Notes under the pieces: generated by a model
Database searches by the model: none
Seen by the model: the letters and a program-made list of their open reading frames with translations, nothing else
Told to the model about the DNA's origin: nothing
Source of the DNA: Paenibacillus sp.
Lineage (GTDB): Bacteria; Bacillota; Bacilli; Paenibacillales; NBRC-103111
Direction: 5' to 3'
Length of the DNA stretch: 8,307 nt
Assembly (NCBI GenBank): GCA_029239545.1
Contig: JARBUQ010000178.1
Span: forward strand, 1 to 8,307
Shown here: piece after piece, positions 7,618 to 8,307 of the stretch
Numbering within the stretch: the first letter of the stretch is position 1
Layout: the number at the start of each line of letters is the position of its first letter
Translations under genes and position numbers: made by a program

Positions 7618-7627
7618 ACACTTATCT
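7594..7627. promoter_or_regulatory. 34-bp palindromic operator, probably for the adjacent GntR protein
   Basis: A perfect 14-bp inverted repeat, AGATAAGTGTATTA and TAATACACTTATCT, flanks the 6-base centre CATGCA. It starts directly after the -35 box and covers the -10 box, so a bound protein would block RNA polymerase. The inner half-sites are AGTGTA-N12-TACACT. From memory, this resembles the AGTGTA/TACACT half-sites reported for Bacillus subtilis YtrA. Autoregulation by the gene just downstream is the simplest reading. Confidence 0.8.
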
Positions 7628-7648
7628 GATAAGGCAGGTGCAACTCAT

Positions 7649-8026
7649 GTGCTGAATTTCTACGATTTGAAGCTGAATAATAAAGAGCCCGTGTACATAC
7701 AGATTGCCCTGTATGTGAAGAAACAGATTCTTTTGAAGCACGCCTGCTCAGGAGAGAGGCTGCCTTCACGCAGAGAGATCGCAACCCAGCTGAGCATTAA
7801 TCCTAATACGGTGCAGAAAGCTTTTAAGCTGATGGAAGATGAAGGTTATGTGCATACGAGCGGCAATACTGGCAGTGTTATATTCGTTGACGAAGTTATC
7901 TTAAGCCGCATTGAGGATGAGCTTACCCAGGAGATGGTTCGTGAGTTCATTGAATCTGCCAAGGAGATTCATCTCTCGTTCAAGAAGGTTGTGGATCTGA
8001 TTAGTGAGCTGTGGGATAAGAAATAA
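7649..8026 (+). CDS. YtrA-type GntR family transcriptional repressor
   Basis: A 125-residue DNA-binding protein. Residues 10-80 form a GntR winged helix-turn-helix: EPVYIQIALYVKKQI (13-27), LPSRREIATQLSINPNTVQK (38-57) holding the recognition helix, then MEDEGYVHTSGNTGSVIFV with the wing. Only about 45 residues follow, too few for an FadR or UTRA ligand domain. Such a short helical tail is typical of the YtrA subfamily, which regulates ABC transporter operons and often responds to cell-envelope stress or antibiotics. The start is GTG at 7649, eight bases after AGGTG (7636-7640); the overlapping ATG at 7647 is in another frame. Its promoter contains a long palindrome, so it probably represses itself. 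A membrane protein gene follows after 50 bases, very likely in the same operon. Confidence 0.93.
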   Translation: MLNFYDLKLNNKEPVYIQIALYVKKQILLKHACSGERLPSRREIATQLSINPNTVQKAFKLMEDEGYVHTSGNTGSVIFVDEVILSRIEDELTQEMVREFIESAKEIHLSFKKVVDLISELWDKK

Positions 8027-8032
8027 TAGGGT

Positions 8033-8064
8033 TTGCCTATAGTGTACTAGTAGTCTAATACAAG
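8033..8064 (+). promoter_or_regulatory. Second, imperfect GntR-type operator with possible internal promoter
   Basis: AGTGTA (8041-8046) and TACAAG (8059-8064) are 12 bases apart, the same spacing as AGTGTA-N12-TACACT in front of the GntR gene. The longer shared pattern is AGTGTANTA followed by TAATACA at the same distance. A weak promoter may overlap it: TTGCCT (8033-8038), 17 bases, then TAATAC (8056-8061). It lies in the short gap before the membrane gene, so it could give that gene its own regulated start. Confidence 0.45.
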
Positions 8065-8076
8065 TGAGGTGGTACT

Positions 8077-8307
8077 ATGAAAGGATTTTACCGATTATTG
8101 AATTATGAATTTAATCATATGCTGAAAGCCGTGCTGCTGTCGTGCATAGGTGTTATCATCTCGCCGCTTATGCTCCTGAATCTTGCCACTAAGGAGTCCC
8201 GACTCAGCTATGAGCGATTCGAGCAAATTTATGTTTCATCAGGCTGTGTGATTGTATTTCTCATTTTCTTGGCAGCTTTATGCGCCTTTTTCCTGAAAAA
8301 CTTCTAC
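8077..8307 (+). CDS. Membrane protein, probable ABC-2 type permease subunit (3' end missing)
   Basis: The first 77 residues of a protein that continues past the window end. The ATG at 8077 follows GAGGTGG (8066-8072) at good spacing. The start reads MKGFYRLLNYEFNHMLKAVL, a short cytoplasmic amphipathic segment. It is followed by a hydrophobic helix at about 16-36, a polar loop (TKESRLSYERFEQIY) and a second helix at about 54-72. This N-terminal layout is common in ABC-2 type permeases that sit next to YtrA-family regulators, and the operon position supports that. No ATPase motif is in the visible part, and the partner ATPase would have to lie downstream. The family call rests on context and topology only. 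Confidence 0.75.
   Translation, partial: MKGFYRLLNYEFNHMLKAVLLSCIGVIISPLMLLNLATKESRLSYERFEQIYVSSGCVIVFLIFLAALCAFFLKNFY

Noticed and set aside
1..8307. Mobile element, prophage, toxin-antitoxin or defence system
   Set aside because: No transposase, integrase, terminal repeats, toxin-antitoxin pair or defence gene motif is seen on either strand.

Overview
The window looks like ordinary chromosomal DNA from a Gram-positive bacterium of the Paenibacillus type (Paenibacillaceae). I base this on an exported protein ending in three S-layer homology (SLH) domains, strong AAGGAGG-type ribosome binding sites, GTG and TTG starts, U-tailed hairpin terminators, moderate GC, and a short YtrA-type GntR regulator. 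I cannot name a species. No rRNA, tRNA, insertion sequence, phage gene or CRISPR array is visible.

Layout, left to right. (1) Bases 1-2529 (+) hold the 3' part of a large cell-surface protein: Ig-like region, two fibronectin type III domains, an unassigned beta-rich region, three SLH domains, then a strong terminator. (2) Bases 2530-3111 are a 582-base gap between convergent genes. It carries four copies of a 25-base dyad repeat at 51/60/51-base intervals. (3) On the minus strand lie a luciferase-like flavin monooxygenase gene (4534-5604) and, downstream of it, an AraJ/YdhP-type MFS efflux gene (3112-4332). A terminator lies between them, so they are neighbours but probably separate transcripts. 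The monooxygenase promoter is flanked by two near-identical decamers that look like an operator. (4) A methyl-accepting chemotaxis protein (5792-7516, +) is divergent from the monooxygenase and ends in its own terminator. (5) A YtrA-type GntR repressor gene (7649-8026, +) has a 34-bp palindrome inside its promoter. It is followed after 50 bases by a membrane protein gene (8077 onward) that runs off the window and is probably an ABC-2 type permease subunit.

How the genes relate. The only clear functional unit is the GntR-membrane protein pair: an autoregulated repressor with a putative export or cell-envelope stress transporter. A second, imperfect copy of the repressor palindrome with the same 12-base spacing sits just before the membrane gene, which suggests two control points in one operon. 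The monooxygenase and the efflux pump could together serve detoxification, but that is inference from adjacency only.

I found no clearly new biological system. The observations most worth a second look are the intergenic dyad-repeat array, the paired operators around the GntR gene, and the decamers at the monooxygenase promoter.
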